The position numbers and the translations under genes are program-made. Below, piece by piece: positions 32,689-40,849 of a DNA stretch of 64,000 nucleotides; positions within the stretch are counted from its first letter, which is position 1, and each line of letters starts with the position of its first letter. The notes under the pieces are model-generated. The model did not search any database and was not told the origin of the DNA. It saw only the letters and a list, made by a program, of their open reading frames with translations. This DNA is from Miltoncostaea marina (lineage in GTDB: Bacteria; Actinomycetota; Thermoleophilia; Miltoncostaeales; Miltoncostaeaceae): NCBI RefSeq assembly GCF_018141525.1, contig NZ_CP064655.1, positions 2,326,501 through 2,390,500 of the forward strand. The letters run 5' to 3'.

Positions 32689-32999
32689 CGGTTCCTCCCT
32701 TGTCCAACTGCCCACGCTCGCTGAGCACGAGCGAGCTGGCCGCCCCCTGCTCGCGACTCGACGTTGTGGCGCGGCGGACCGCGCGGGAGGAATCGAGTTC
32801 TGGGTTGGGCTGGGGAGCAGCCGCACAGCACAGTACCTGCTCAGCCGGACGGCTCGAGCTTCAGGCGGGGGCGCGCGCCACAGTGTGCGCCACGCGCGCC
32901 ACGGATTGACGGGTCTCGACGGGTCCTGGCGCGATTCCGGCCGGGGCGCTGGAGAGGACAGGATCCCGCTCCACAAGCCGGAATCCCACTGCTGATCGG
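32689..32999. other. Right end of the element, no gene; arm-type site candidates
   Basis: No supported gene. Contains three GCGCGCCAC-like motifs at about 32873, 32885 and 32894, similar in sequence and spacing to the set 64-90 bp inside the left end. These are candidate integrase arm sites. Confidence 0.4.
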
Positions 33000-33043
33000 G
33001 AGAGGCGACGGCGGGAGTCGAACCCGCGATGGCGGTTTTGCAG
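33000..33043. repeat. attR: 44-bp core within tRNA-Cys
   Basis: Identical to 15544-15587. It covers the 3' half of tRNA-Cys from the anticodon loop to the acceptor end. Confidence 0.9.
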
Positions 33044-33074
33044 ACCGCTGCGTTAGCCACTTCGCCACGTCGCC
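33003..33074 (-). tRNA. tRNA-Cys(GCA), integration target of the element
   Basis: 72 nt. Acceptor GGCGACG/CGTCGCC, discriminator U, anticodon stem GCGGT/ACCGC with loop CTGCAAA giving anticodon GCA, T-arm GGTTCGACTCC. Its 3' half is supplied by the element (attR); the displaced chromosomal 3' half remains at 15544-15587. Confidence 0.95.
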
Positions 33075-33110
33075 GGGCCCTCGGAGGCTAGCAGCGGCGC
33101 GGGCCGGGCT

Positions 33111-33563
33111 TCAGCCGACCTCCGCCGGATCCTCCAGCCAGCGGCGCGGGCCGGGGCCGCGGGCGCCGAGGCGGTCGCCGGGGTTCGCGAGCGCGCACGT
33201 CTCGAGCGACAGGCAGCCGCAGCCGATGCACTTCGTGAGGCCGTCGCGCAGCCGCTGGAGCTCGGCGATGCGCCGGTCGATGCGCGCGGTCCACGGACCG
33301 GACAGGCGCTCCCACTCCGCGGCCCGGGGCACGCGGTCGGTGGGCAGGCGCGCGAGCTCGGACCCGATCTCCTCCAGCGTGAGCCCGACGCGCTGCGCGA
33401 AGACGATGAAGGCCACCCGGCGCAGGGCCGCGCGGGGGTAGCGGCGGTGGCCCGCGGCGGTGCGCTCGGGCCGGAGCAGGCCGCGGTCCTCGTAGAAGCG
33501 CAGCGCCGAGGTGGCGACGCCCGAGCGCTCCGCGAGCTCGCCGATGGTGAGCGGGTCGTCCAC
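33111..33563 (-). CDS. soxR: Redox-sensitive MerR-family regulator SoxR
   Basis: 150 residues. MerR N-terminal helix-turn-helix ('LTIGELAERSGVATSALRFY', 'EDRGLLRPERTAAGHRRYPR'), dimer helix, and the SoxR [2Fe-2S] cluster motif C-x2-C-x-C-x5-C in 'KCIGCGCLSLETCALANPGD' near residues 115-130. It senses redox-cycling compounds. In actinobacteria SoxR usually controls a few oxidoreductases or efflux genes; here the divergent gene is an MDR-type oxidoreductase. GTG start at 33563. The shared 93-bp intergenic region contains a perfect dyad placed within a promoter. Confidence 0.92.
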   Translation of the reverse strand: MDDPLTIGELAERSGVATSALRFYEDRGLLRPERTAAGHRRYPRAALRRVAFIVFAQRVGLTLEEIGSELARLPTDRVPRAAEWERLSGPWTARIDRRIAELQRLRDGLTKCIGCGCLSLETCALANPGDRLGARGPGPRRWLEDPAEVG

Positions 33564-33588
33564 GCCGGCAGTGCATCACGCCGCGCCC

Positions 33589-33613
33589 TTGACTTCAACC
33601 TCGCTTGAAGGTG
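33589..33613 (+). promoter_or_regulatory. SoxR-type operator/promoter for the oxidoreductase gene
   Basis: TTGACT (33589-33594) is followed by the perfect inverted repeat CTTCAA-CCTCGC-TTGAAG (33593-33610). A long spacer of about 19 bases leads to a weak -10-like CAGCAT. This is the layout bound by MerR-family activators. The same dyad with one change occurs at 4076-4093. Confidence 0.65.
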
Positions 33614-33656
33614 CAGCATCGCCGCGCACGAAGCGATCGAGACGGAGGAACGCGGG

Positions 33657-34610
33657 ATGAGCAGAGCGATGGCGTTCTCGGCGCCGGGGCCGCCGGAGGC
33701 GATGCGGCTGGTCGAGGTGGCGCCGCGGGCGCCGGGCGCGGGCGAGGTGCAGGTGCGGGTGATGGCGGCCGGCGTGCAGCCGGCCGACTGCGCGGCGCGG
33801 GCGGGGCGGTCGGCCCTGACGCCGGCGGACGGCGTGGTGGGCAACGAGTTCGCCGGCGTGGTGGAGCGCGTCGGCGCGGGCGTCGCCGCCCACGCCCCGG
33901 GCGACCCGGTGATCGGCTTCACCACGATGGGCGCCTACGCGGAGCTGGTGACGGTCCCGGCCGACCAGCTCGCCGCCAAGCCCGCGGGCATGCCGTGGAC
34001 CGAGGCGGCGGCCCTCTCGGCGTCGGGCCAGACGGCGCACACGGCGCTCGGCGAGCTGGGCGTGGCCCTGGGCGACACCGTCCTGGTGCACGCCGCGGCG
34101 GGCGGCGTGGGCTCGATGGCCGTGCAGATCGCCCGCAGTCGGGGGGCGGTGGTGATCGGCACGGCGCGCCGTGCCAACCACGCCTACCTGCGCTCGCTGG
34201 GCGCGATCCCGGTCGAGTACGGCGACGGCCTGGTGGCGCGGGTGCGGGCGCTGGCGCCGGAGGGCGTGGACGCGGCGCTCGACGCGGTGGGCGGCGGGGC
34301 GGTGGCGGCATCGCTGGCCCTCGTCGAGGACCGCTCGCGCATCGGCACGATCGTCGACTTCGGCGCCGCGGCGCGGCGCGGGGTGCGGGCCATCCGCACG
34401 CAGCGCTCGGCGGAGCGCCTGCGCGAGCTGATCGCCATGTGGAGCTGGGACGAGCTGCGGGTGCACGTCTCGCGCACCTACCCCCTCCACCGCGCGCCGG
34501 AGGCCCACCGCGAGGTGGAGGCCGGCCACGTGCGCGGCAAGGTGGTGCTGACGATGCCGGCCCTCGACGGCCGGCGCCGGGAGGTGCGGCCGGTGGAGAT
34601 GGCGGCGTAG
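33657..34610 (+). CDS. Zinc-independent MDR oxidoreductase (NADPH:quinone reductase-like)
   Basis: 317 residues. Medium-chain reductase: 'VQVRVMAAGVQPADCAARAG', 'VVGNEFAGVVERVGAGV', nucleotide site 'VLVHAAAGGVGSMAVQIARS' near 142-161, and 'PLHRAPEAHREVEAGHVRGK' near the C terminus. No structural zinc cysteines, as in quinone reductases. Divergent from soxR and preceded by the SoxR-type operator, so it is probably part of the redox-stress response, reducing quinones. Confidence 0.9.
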   Translation: MSRAMAFSAPGPPEAMRLVEVAPRAPGAGEVQVRVMAAGVQPADCAARAGRSALTPADGVVGNEFAGVVERVGAGVAAHAPGDPVIGFTTMGAYAELVTVPADQLAAKPAGMPWTEAAALSASGQTAHTALGELGVALGDTVLVHAAAGGVGSMAVQIARSRGAVVIGTARRANHAYLRSLGAIPVEYGDGLVARVRALAPEGVDAALDAVGGGAVAASLALVEDRSRIGTIVDFGAAARRGVRAIRTQRSAERLRELIAMWSWDELRVHVSRTYPLHRAPEAHREVEAGHVRGKVVLTMPALDGRRREVRPVEMAA

Positions 34611-34639
34611 GCGGAAGCGGGGGTGCGTAGCATGGGCGC

Positions 34640-35113
34640 ATGGCCCGATCCGCATCCGCGCGGTCCTCCGCGTCCGCCGCGCTCTGCGCGGTCGTCCTCG
34701 CGCTCGTCGTCGCCGCCCCGGCCGCGGCGCACACGGCCCTCGAGACCGTCCGGCCGGCCGACGGAGCCGTGCTTGCCGAGGTGCCGCCGCGGGTGGTGGC
34801 GGCCTACGGCACCGCGCTGGCGGCGGCCGGCCCGGCGCAGGCATCGGGCGGCGGCGGCGCGCGGGTGGCCGGCGCCGCCCGGCTCGACCCGCGCGACGCG
34901 CGGCGGCTGATCATCCCGCTGGCCGGCGGCGGCCCGGGCCTCCACACCGTTACGTGGACGGTCACCGGCGCCGACGGCCACGACCTGACCGGGCGGACGA
35001 CGTTCCGGGTGCGGGCGCCCTCGCTCGCCGCGACGCTGCGCCGCGTGGCGCGCGAGCTGCGGACGGCCGCGGCGGCGCTGGAGCGGGCGGCGGCCGCGGC
35101 GACGGCCCGGTGA
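34640..35113 (+). CDS. CopC-domain periplasmic/secreted protein
   Basis: 157 residues. Signal peptide 'ALCAVVLALVVAAPAAA' followed directly by 'HTALETVRPADGAVLAEVPP': mature CopC-type proteins begin with a copper-binding His. A beta-sandwich continues to 'HTVTWTVTGADGHDLTGRTTFRV', with the usual C-terminal 'DGH' block. A short Ala-rich helix ends the protein and no CopD membrane domain is fused. No ribosome site; TAGCAT lies 6 bases before ATG (leaderless candidate). Coupled by GTGA to the hydrolase-like gene. Copper binding is inferred from the family. Confidence 0.82.
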   Translation: MARSASARSSASAALCAVVLALVVAAPAAAHTALETVRPADGAVLAEVPPRVVAAYGTALAAAGPAQASGGGGARVAGAARLDPRDARRLIIPLAGGGPGLHTVTWTVTGADGHDLTGRTTFRVRAPSLAATLRRVARELRTAAAALERAAAAATAR

Positions 35114-35820
35114 GCCCGCCCGCGGGGCCCGCCGCGGCCGCGGGCGCCGAGCGCATCGAGGTGGCCACCGGCCACGGCACCGCCCTCGTGCACCTGCACC
35201 GCGCCGAGCGTCCGGCGGCCGCGCTGCTGATGGGCCACGGCGCGGGCGGCGGCGTCTCGGCGCCGGACATCCTCGCCGCGACCGAGGTCGGGCTCGGGCT
35301 CGGCGTCTCGGTGGCGCTCGTGGAGCAGCCGTACCGGGTGGCGGGCCGGCGGACGCCCCCGCCCGCCGCGCGCCTCGACGCGGCCTGGACCGCGGTCGCC
35401 GAGCGCCTGCTCGGCGGCGAGCTGGCCGGGCTCCCCCACCTCGCGGGCGGCCGCTCGTCCGGCGCGCGGGTGGCCTGCCGCACCGCCGCGGCGACCGGCG
35501 CCGCCGGCGTGCTGTGCCTCGCCTTCCCGCTCCAGCCGCGCGGCCGCTCGGGCCCCCCGCGGCCGAGCCGGCTGCCCGAGCTGGAGGCCGTGACCGTGCC
35601 CGTGTTGGTGGTGCAGGGGGTGCGCGACGCGTTCGGGATGCCGCCGGACGCCCCGGGGCGCACGGTGGCGCGGGTGGACGGCGACCACCGCCTGGCGGCC
35701 GACCTGCCCGCCGTGCGGGCCGCGGTCGCCGCCTGGCTGCCGGCGCCGCTCGCCGGCCCCCGCCCGGGCCGTCCCGGGCCCGGAGACGGCGAGGGCCCCG
35801 CCGGAGCGGGGCCCTCGTGA
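35110..35820 (+). CDS. Alpha/beta hydrolase-like protein (KANL3/Tex30 type)
   Basis: 236 residues. 'ALLMGHGAGGGVSAPDILAA' oxyanion region, 'LVEQPYRVAGRRTPPPAARL', a nucleophile-elbow-like 'LAGGRSSGARVACRTAAATG' (G-R-S-S-G), 'VPVLVVQGVRDAFGMP' and a terminal 'VDGDHRL' His. Substrate unknown. GTG overlaps the copC stop. A 10-bp perfect hairpin (35791-35816) covers the last codons and probably terminates the operon. Confidence 0.75.
   Translation: MSPPAGPAAAAGAERIEVATGHGTALVHLHRAERPAAALLMGHGAGGGVSAPDILAATEVGLGLGVSVALVEQPYRVAGRRTPPPAARLDAAWTAVAERLLGGELAGLPHLAGGRSSGARVACRTAAATGAAGVLCLAFPLQPRGRSGPPRPSRLPELEAVTVPVLVVQGVRDAFGMPPDAPGRTVARVDGDHRLAADLPAVRAAVAAWLPAPLAGPRPGRPGPGDGEGPAGAGPS
35791..35816 (+). 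terminator. Hairpin terminator candidate inside the 3' end of the hydrolase gene
   Basis: GAGGGCCCCG-CCGGAG-CGGGGCCCTC: a perfect 10-bp GC stem with a 6-base loop ending 4 bases before the gene's last base, and just ahead of the convergent tRNA-Gly. Confidence 0.55.
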
Positions 35821-35821
35821 G

Positions 35822-35895
35822 AGCGGATGAAGGGACTCGAACCCTCGACCTTCTGCATGGCAAGCAGACGCTCTAGCCAACTGAGCTACATCCGC
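35822..35895 (-). tRNA. tRNA-Gly(GCC)
   Basis: 74 nt. Acceptor GCGGATG/CATCCGC, D-arm with AGCTCAGTTGGCTAGAGC, anticodon stem TCTGC/GCAGA with loop TTGCCAT (GCC), T-arm GGTTCGAGTCC, discriminator U. Confidence 0.95.
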
Positions 35896-35950
35896 AGTGC
35901 GCTCGCGGCAGTGTACCGATCGGCGGGCGGGCCCTCAACGGCGGCGGCGC

Positions 35951-36733
35951 TCAGGCGGCCTGCCAGGGGTCCGTGTCGGTGTCGGCGAAGCGCACCTCCA
36001 CCCCCTCCGGCGCGAGCGCGCGCGCGAGCCCCTTCGTCCAGGCCTTGAGCGTCACCCGCTCCGCGTGGGCGTGCGGCAGGTGCACCAGCGGCAGGCCCTC
36101 GGCGCGGTCGGCGTCGTGGTACTTGAGGTCGCTGGTCACGTACGCGTCGGCGCCGGCGGCGCGGGCGTCGTCGATGAGCGAGCCGCCCGACCCGGTGCAG
36201 CAGGCCACCCGCTCGACGCGCGCCCAGGGGTCGCCCACGTAGCGCACCGGGGCGCCCGGGAAGCCGCCGCGCACCCGCTGCACGAGCTCGGCGAGGGTGG
36301 CGGCCCCCACGCCGCCCACCCGGCCGAGCCCCGCACCGGGGTCGTCCGCCGACGGCCGCAGCGGCCGCGCGTCGGCGACGCCCAGGATGCCGGCCATCAG
36401 GTCGTTGAGCCCGCCGCGCGCGCTGTCGAGGTTGGTGTGCGCGGCCACGATGGCCACCCGGTCCTCGGCCGCGCGCAGCACCAGCTCGGCGGCGCGGCCG
36501 CCGTCGGTGAGCGCGGCGATGCTCGGGAAGATGGGCGGGTGGTGGGTGACCACGGCGTCGCAGCCGTGCTCGCGCGCCTCCGCCAGCACCTCGCCGCGCA
36601 GCTCGAGGGCGACCAGCACCCGGCGCACGGGCTGGTTGTGGCGCCCCACGAGCAGGCCGACGTTGTCCCACTCCTCGGCGAGGACGGCGGGCGCCAGGCG
36701 CTCCACGGCGTGGACGAGCTGGGCGACGAGCAC
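35951..36733 (-). CDS. Nif3-like dinuclear metal-centre protein
   Basis: 260 residues. NIF3 family: 'AEEWDNVGLLVGRHNQPVRR', 'CDAVVTHHPPIFPSI' (metal His pair), 'VAIVAAHTNLDSARGGLNDL' and, near the end, 'AYVTSDLKYHDADRAEGLPL' and a metal-binding His/Glu in 'HLPHAHAERVTLK'. The family forms hexamers and may act as GTP cyclohydrolase-like or regulatory hydrolases; function is not settled. GTG 36733 is the likely start because the long upstream frame overlaps the EF-G gene antiphase. Confidence 0.88.
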   Translation of the reverse strand: MLVAQLVHAVERLAPAVLAEEWDNVGLLVGRHNQPVRRVLVALELRGEVLAEAREHGCDAVVTHHPPIFPSIAALTDGGRAAELVLRAAEDRVAIVAAHTNLDSARGGLNDLMAGILGVADARPLRPSADDPGAGLGRVGGVGAATLAELVQRVRGGFPGAPVRYVGDPWARVERVACCTGSGGSLIDDARAAGADAYVTSDLKYHDADRAEGLPLVHLPHAHAERVTLKAWTKGLARALAPEGVEVRFADTDTDPWQAA

Positions 36734-36765
36734 CGCCGCATCGTAGGCGCCGGGCGGCGCGCGGG

Positions 36766-38829
36766 CTACGCCGCGGCGGCCGCCGCGGCCTTCTGCGCCA
36801 GGTGCGCCGGCACCTCCGCGTAGTGGTCGAAGTGCATCGTGTACTCGCCGCGGCCGCCGGTCATCGCCCGCAGGTCGGGCGCGTAGGAGAGCATCTCGCT
36901 CATCGGCACCTCGGCGCGCACGGTCTCGTCGTGGCCGCGCGCCTCCATCCCGAGGGGGTGCCCGCGCCGGGACGAGAGGTCGCCCATGACGTCGCCCACG
37001 TGCTCGGCGGGCACGGTGATCTCCACATGCATGACGGGCTCGAGGAGGGTCGGCCGGGCCGCCGCGATGGCGGCGCGCACGCCGATCGCGCCGGCGATCT
37101 TGAACGCCATCTCGGACGAGTCGACCGGGTGGTGCTTGCCGTCGTAGAGCGTCACCCGGATGTCGACCACCGGGTAGCCGGCCAGCTCCCCCTGCTGGAG
37201 GGCCTCCACCACGCCCTTCTCGACCGCGGGGATGAACGCGCGCGGGATGACCCCGCCCACGATCCTGTCGACGAACTCGAAGCCGTCGCCGCGCGGCAGC
37301 GGCTCCACCCGCAGCCAGCAGTCGGCGTACTGCCCGCGGCCGCCGCTCTGCTTCTTGTGCTTGCCCTCGGCCTCGGCGGTCGTCGTGATCGTCTCGCGGT
37401 ACGGCACGTGGGGCGGCGCCAGGTCCATCGCCACGCCGAAGCGCCGCTCGATGCGCTCGGCGATCACCTCCACGTGCATCTGCGAGAGCCCGGCCACGAT
37501 CAGGTCGCCGGTCTGCTCGTCGTGGTGCACGTCGAGGGTCGGGTCCTCGTCGCGCATGCGCCGCAGCGAGGCGTTGAGCTTGTCGTCGTCGCCCTCGTCG
37601 TGGGCGGTCACGGCGAAGCTCATGAGCGGCGGCGGCAGCTCGAGCGGCGGGAAGGCCACCCGGGCGCCGTCGGTGAGGACGTCGCCGGTGGCGACGTCCT
37701 TCAGCTTGGCCACCGCCCCGATGTCGCCGGGGCCGATCTCGGTGAGCGGGACGTGGTCCTTGCCCTGCAGGGCGAAGAGCTGGCCGACGCGCTCCTTGCC
37801 GCCGGTGCGCACGCAGACGGCGTGGCCGTCGCCGCGCAGGACCCCGGAGACCACGCGCAGCAGGCTGATGCGGCCGCTGAACTGGTCGGCCACCGTCTTG
37901 AAGCAGCGCGCGACGAGCGGGCCGTCCGCCGAGGCGGTCAGCTCGACCGGCTCGCCCGTGTCGGCGTCGATCGCGCCCCGCACGCCGGCCCGGGCCGGCG
38001 ACGGCAGCGCCTCCACCAGCAGGTCGAGCAGCCGGTCGACGCCCACGCCGGATCCGCCGGCCGTGCAGACCACCGGGGCGACGCGCCCCTCGGCGACGCC
38101 GGCGAGGATGGCGGCGATGAGCTCGTCGGTCGTGATCTCCTCGCCCTCCAGGTACTTCTCGATGAGCGCGTCGTCGTTCTCGGCCACCACGTCGATGAGG
38201 TGCTCGCGCGCCGCCCGGGCCGCGTCGGCCAGCTCGTCCGGGACGGGGCCGGTGGTGCCCTCCGGCGACCCGTCGGCGTAGGTGGTGGCCGTCATCGAGA
38301 CCAGGTTGACGACCCCGCGGAAGCCGTCCTCGGCGCCGATCGGCACCTGGATCGCGACGGCGCCCGGCGCGATCGCGGCCAGGCCCGCCAGCGCGGCGTC
38401 GAAGTCGGCGCGCTCGCGGTCGAGCATGTTGACGGCGACCGCGCGCGGCAGGCCGGCCTCGGCGGCGCGCGCCCACAGGCGCTCGGTCTGGACCTCCACC
38501 CCGGCCGTCGCGTTGACGACCATCAGCGCGGCGTCGACCGCCCGCAGCGCGGCGAGCGTGTCGCCCTGGAACGACGCGTCGCCGGGCGTGTCGACCAGGT
38601 TGACCTTGTGGCCGCTCCACTCGAGGTGGCAGAGCGACGCGGAGATGGTCATGCCGCGGCGCTGCTCGTCCTCGTCGGCGTCGCAGACCGTGGTGCCGTC
38701 GGCCACGCGTCCCATGCGGGTGGTGGCGCCGGCCGCGAACAGCATCGCCTCGATCAGGCTCGTCTTCCCACTGCCGCGGTGTCCGAGGACCGCGACGTTC
38801 CGGAGGCGGGCGGGGTCGGGGTGCGCCAT
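36766..38829 (-). CDS. EF-G-like translational GTPase (EF-G paralogue)
   Basis: 687 residues. GTPase domain: P-loop 'VLGHRGSGKTSLIEAML' near 13-29, 'QRRGMTISASLCHLEW' (switch I equivalent), 'NLVDTPGDASF' and 'VAVNMLDRE', where N-M-L-D replaces the canonical N-K-x-D. Domains II-V follow, including 'RGQYADCWLRVEPLPRGDGF' and 'GVIPRAFIPAVEKGVVEALQ'. This divergence is typical of actinobacterial EF-G2-type proteins whose role differs from elongation. ATG 38829 follows GGAAAGG; an upstream ATG at 38847 has no ribosome site. No neighbouring ribosomal genes, consistent with a paralogue. Confidence 0.9.
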   Translation of the reverse strand: MAHPDPARLRNVAVLGHRGSGKTSLIEAMLFAAGATTRMGRVADGTTVCDADEDEQRRGMTISASLCHLEWSGHKVNLVDTPGDASFQGDTLAALRAVDAALMVVNATAGVEVQTERLWARAAEAGLPRAVAVNMLDRERADFDAALAGLAAIAPGAVAIQVPIGAEDGFRGVVNLVSMTATTYADGSPEGTTGPVPDELADAARAAREHLIDVVAENDDALIEKYLEGEEITTDELIAAILAGVAEGRVAPVVCTAGGSGVGVDRLLDLLVEALPSPARAGVRGAIDADTGEPVELTASADGPLVARCFKTVADQFSGRISLLRVVSGVLRGDGHAVCVRTGGKERVGQLFALQGKDHVPLTEIGPGDIGAVAKLKDVATGDVLTDGARVAFPPLELPPPLMSFAVTAHDEGDDDKLNASLRRMRDEDPTLDVHHDEQTGDLIVAGLSQMHVEVIAERIERRFGVAMDLAPPHVPYRETITTTAEAEGKHKKQSGGRGQYADCWLRVEPLPRGDGFEFVDRIVGGVIPRAFIPAVEKGVVEALQQGELAGYPVVDIRVTLYDGKHHPVDSSEMAFKIAGAIGVRAAIAAARPTLLEPVMHVEITVPAEHVGDVMGDLSSRRGHPLGMEARGHDETVRAEVPMSEMLSYAPDLRAMTGGRGEYTMHFDHYAEVPAHLAQKAAAAAAA

Positions 38830-38879
38830 GGGCTTGTGCCTTTCCATACAAGGCCGGGAAGCGCAGTCTCGACCAGCGG

Positions 38880-39635
38880 CTAGCCCCGGTCAACCTCCCC
38901 GTCGCCCTGCAGCCGCCCCTTCAGCCGCAGGATCGCCTTCGTGTGGAGCTGGCTGATGCGGCTCTCGGTGACGCCGAGCACCTCGCCGATCTCGCGCAGG
39001 GTGAGGTGGTCGTAGTAGTAGAGCGCGATCACGATCTTCTCGCGCTCCGGCAGGCGCGCGATGGCGTCGGCCAGCGTGTCGCGCAGCTCCGTGATCTCCA
39101 TCTGCAGGTCGGGCCGGTGCGAGCCGGTGTCGGCGATCGTGTCGATGAGCGACAGCGGCTCGCCGCCCGACGAGACGCTCCAGGTCTCGTCGAGGGCCAC
39201 GATCGAGGAGTTGGAGATCTGGGTGATCGCGGCGCGGAAGTCGTCGAGGGTCATGCCGAGCGCCTCGGCGAGCTCCTCCTCGGTGGGGGCGCGCTGGAGC
39301 TTGTGCTCGAGCTGGGCCGCCTTGCGCTCGATCTCGCGGGAGCGGGCGCGCACGGAACGCGGCACCCAGTCGAGCGAGCGCAGCTCGTCGATGATCGAGC
39401 CCTTGATGCGCGGCAGCGCGTAGGTCTCGAACTTGATCTGCCGCTCCGGGTCGAAGCGCTCCACCGCGCCGATGAGCCCCATGAGCCCGTAGGAGATGAG
39501 GTCGGTCTCCTCCACGTGGCTCGGCAGCTGGCTGTTCATGCGGCCCGCGACGAACTTCACGAGCGGCGCGTACGTCAGGACCAGCCGCTCCTTGGCCTGC
39601 GGGTCGTCGTGGTCCTTGAAGCGGCGCCACAGCAT
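38880..39635 (-). CDS. RNA polymerase sigma factor of the FliA/WhiG type
   Basis: 251 residues. Region 2: 'YAPLVKFVAGRMNSQLPSHV', 'LISYGLMGLIGAVERFDPER', 'IKFETYALPRIKGSIIDELR'; region 3 'PRSVRARSREIERKAAQLEH'; region 4 'LTLREIGEVLGVTESRISQL' as the -35 recognition helix. Closest in style to WhiG (sporulation) and FliA (motility). ATG 39635 has GAGGAGGAG 6 bases upstream and aligns with the usual 'LWRRFK' start; the frame can be extended to a TTG at 39698 without a ribosome site. The target regulon is not visible here. Confidence 0.92.
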   Translation of the reverse strand: MLWRRFKDHDDPQAKERLVLTYAPLVKFVAGRMNSQLPSHVEETDLISYGLMGLIGAVERFDPERQIKFETYALPRIKGSIIDELRSLDWVPRSVRARSREIERKAAQLEHKLQRAPTEEELAEALGMTLDDFRAAITQISNSSIVALDETWSVSSGGEPLSLIDTIADTGSHRPDLQMEITELRDTLADAIARLPEREKIVIALYYYDHLTLREIGEVLGVTESRISQLHTKAILRLKGRLQGDGEVDRG

Positions 39636-39771
39636 GCGCAGCTCCTCCTCGCCCTGCGCCGCGCCGGCGGCGCCGCGTCGGAAGGCGTCCCAGGTCAACG
39701 CGGGAGGGAGGGTCGCGCGGGCATTCCGGCGAGTCTAGTCAACAGCCCCGCGTCCACGGCGGCCGCGCCGC

Positions 39772-40047
39772 TCACCGGCGCCTCGTGCCGCGATGGTCCA
39801 GCCACATCACCAGGGCGATGTCGAGCGCGGCCAGCACGGCCAGGGCGACGCCCATCCCCAGCGCGAGCTGCCGGTCGCCGTCGCCCACCACCAGCCCCAC
39901 CACGATCGTGCCGCCGAGCCACACGAGCGCGCGCGGCAGCCGGTAGGTGTAGGCGTGCCCCAGCCCCGGCAGCAGCAGGCTCAGCAGCAGGGCCAGGATC
40001 ACGGTGCGCCGGTCGGCCGGGCGCGTGCGCCAGCGGCGGGCGCTCAC
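39772..40047 (-). CDS. Small membrane protein, 91 residues (TM2-like)
   Basis: Basic start, then 'RTVILALLLSLLLPGLGHAY' with the 'PGLGH' motif seen in TM2-type and related small membrane proteins, 'ALVWLGGTIVVGLVVG' and 'LALGMGVALAVLAALDIALV' as further helices, and a basic end. GTG 40047 overlaps the stop of the upstream MBL gene. Function unknown. Confidence 0.7.
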   Translation of the reverse strand: MSARRWRTRPADRRTVILALLLSLLLPGLGHAYTYRLPRALVWLGGTIVVGLVVGDGDRQLALGMGVALAVLAALDIALVMWLDHRGTRRR

Positions 40048-40835
40048 GCGGGCACCGGGGTGTCCTGCACCGCCCACCCGACCGGCCCGCCGAAGGCGGC
40101 GCGGGCCGCCGCGAGCGCCGCGTCGCGGTCGTGCTCCGGCTGGCAGTGCGTCAGCAGCAGCCGCCGCGCGCCCGCGCGCGCCGCCAGCGCGCCGGCGGCG
40201 GACGCGTTGAGGTGCGGCACGCCCTCCGGCACCGGGTCGGCGCCGAAGGTGCACTCGAGCACCAGCAGGTCGCAGCCGGCGGCGAGCTCGGGCAGCGCGT
40301 CGCCCGGCGCGCAGTCGGCGCCCAGGCAGACGGCGGCCCCGCCGTGCTGGACGCGCACCGCGTGGGTGGGGTCGAGGTGCGGCACGGGGCGGTGGCGCAC
40401 GGTCAGGCCGCCCCCCAGCTCGAGCTCGCCGCCCTCCGGGGCGAGCTCCTCGAAGCGCAGCCCGGGCTCCCAGCCCTCCGAGCCCGCGAAGGCGGCCAGC
40501 CGGTCGCGCAGCCCGGGCGGGCCGATGACCCGCACGGTGCGGCCGGCGCCCGGCCCCCACGCCATGTAGACGCGCAGCGCGAGCAGATCGACGCAGTGGT
40601 CGGGGTGCATGTGGGTGATGACGAGCGCGGCGAGGTCCTCCGGGGCCACGTGGGCCTGCAGGCGGTTGAGCGTCCCGGAGCCGAGGTCGACCGCCACGGC
40701 GGCCCCGCCCGCCCGGACGAGATGGCAGCTCTGCACCTCCCCGTGGCGCGCGTAGGCGGCGCCGACGCCCACGGGGACGAGGGTGAGGCGGGGGTCACTC
40801 AGCTGGCTGCCGCTCCCCCGCGCATCGGCGGCCAT
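40044..40835 (-). CDS. MBL-fold metal-dependent hydrolase (RNase Z-like)
   Basis: 263 residues. Metallo-beta-lactamase fold with 'VAVDLGSGTLNRLQAH', the zinc motif H-x-H-x-D-H in 'LVITHMHPDHCVDLLALRVY' near 75-94, 'VPHLDPTHAVRVQHGG', 'CLGADCAPGDALPELA' and 'LLLTHCQPEHD'. Layout is that of small RNase Z/PhnP-like hydrolases. The start is 14 bases from the divergent lipoprotein gene, so both share a tiny bidirectional promoter region. Confidence 0.85.
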   Translation of the reverse strand: MAADARGSGSQLSDPRLTLVPVGVGAAYARHGEVQSCHLVRAGGAAVAVDLGSGTLNRLQAHVAPEDLAALVITHMHPDHCVDLLALRVYMAWGPGAGRTVRVIGPPGLRDRLAAFAGSEGWEPGLRFEELAPEGGELELGGGLTVRHRPVPHLDPTHAVRVQHGGAAVCLGADCAPGDALPELAAGCDLLVLECTFGADPVPEGVPHLNASAAGALAARAGARRLLLTHCQPEHDRDAALAAARAAFGGPVGWAVQDTPVPA

Positions 40836-40849
40836 GCTATACCGCCGCC

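Larger units (their letters stand above)
15544..33043. mobile_element. Integrative element / incomplete prophage inserted in tRNA-Cys
   Basis: Bounded by two identical 44-bp sequences (15544-15587 and 33000-33043). The right copy is the 3' half of an intact tRNA-Cys and the left copy is an orphan tRNA 3' fragment, so the element entered the tRNA gene and rebuilt it. Inside are a tyrosine integrase close to the right end, divergent regulators, Prim-Pol and helicase, an excisionase-like protein, terminase subunits, HK97-gp10 and tape-measure genes. About 17.5 kb. Capsid, portal, maturation protease, tail fibre and lysis genes are absent as far as I can recognise, so it is either decayed or a satellite-like element. 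Confidence 0.85.
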
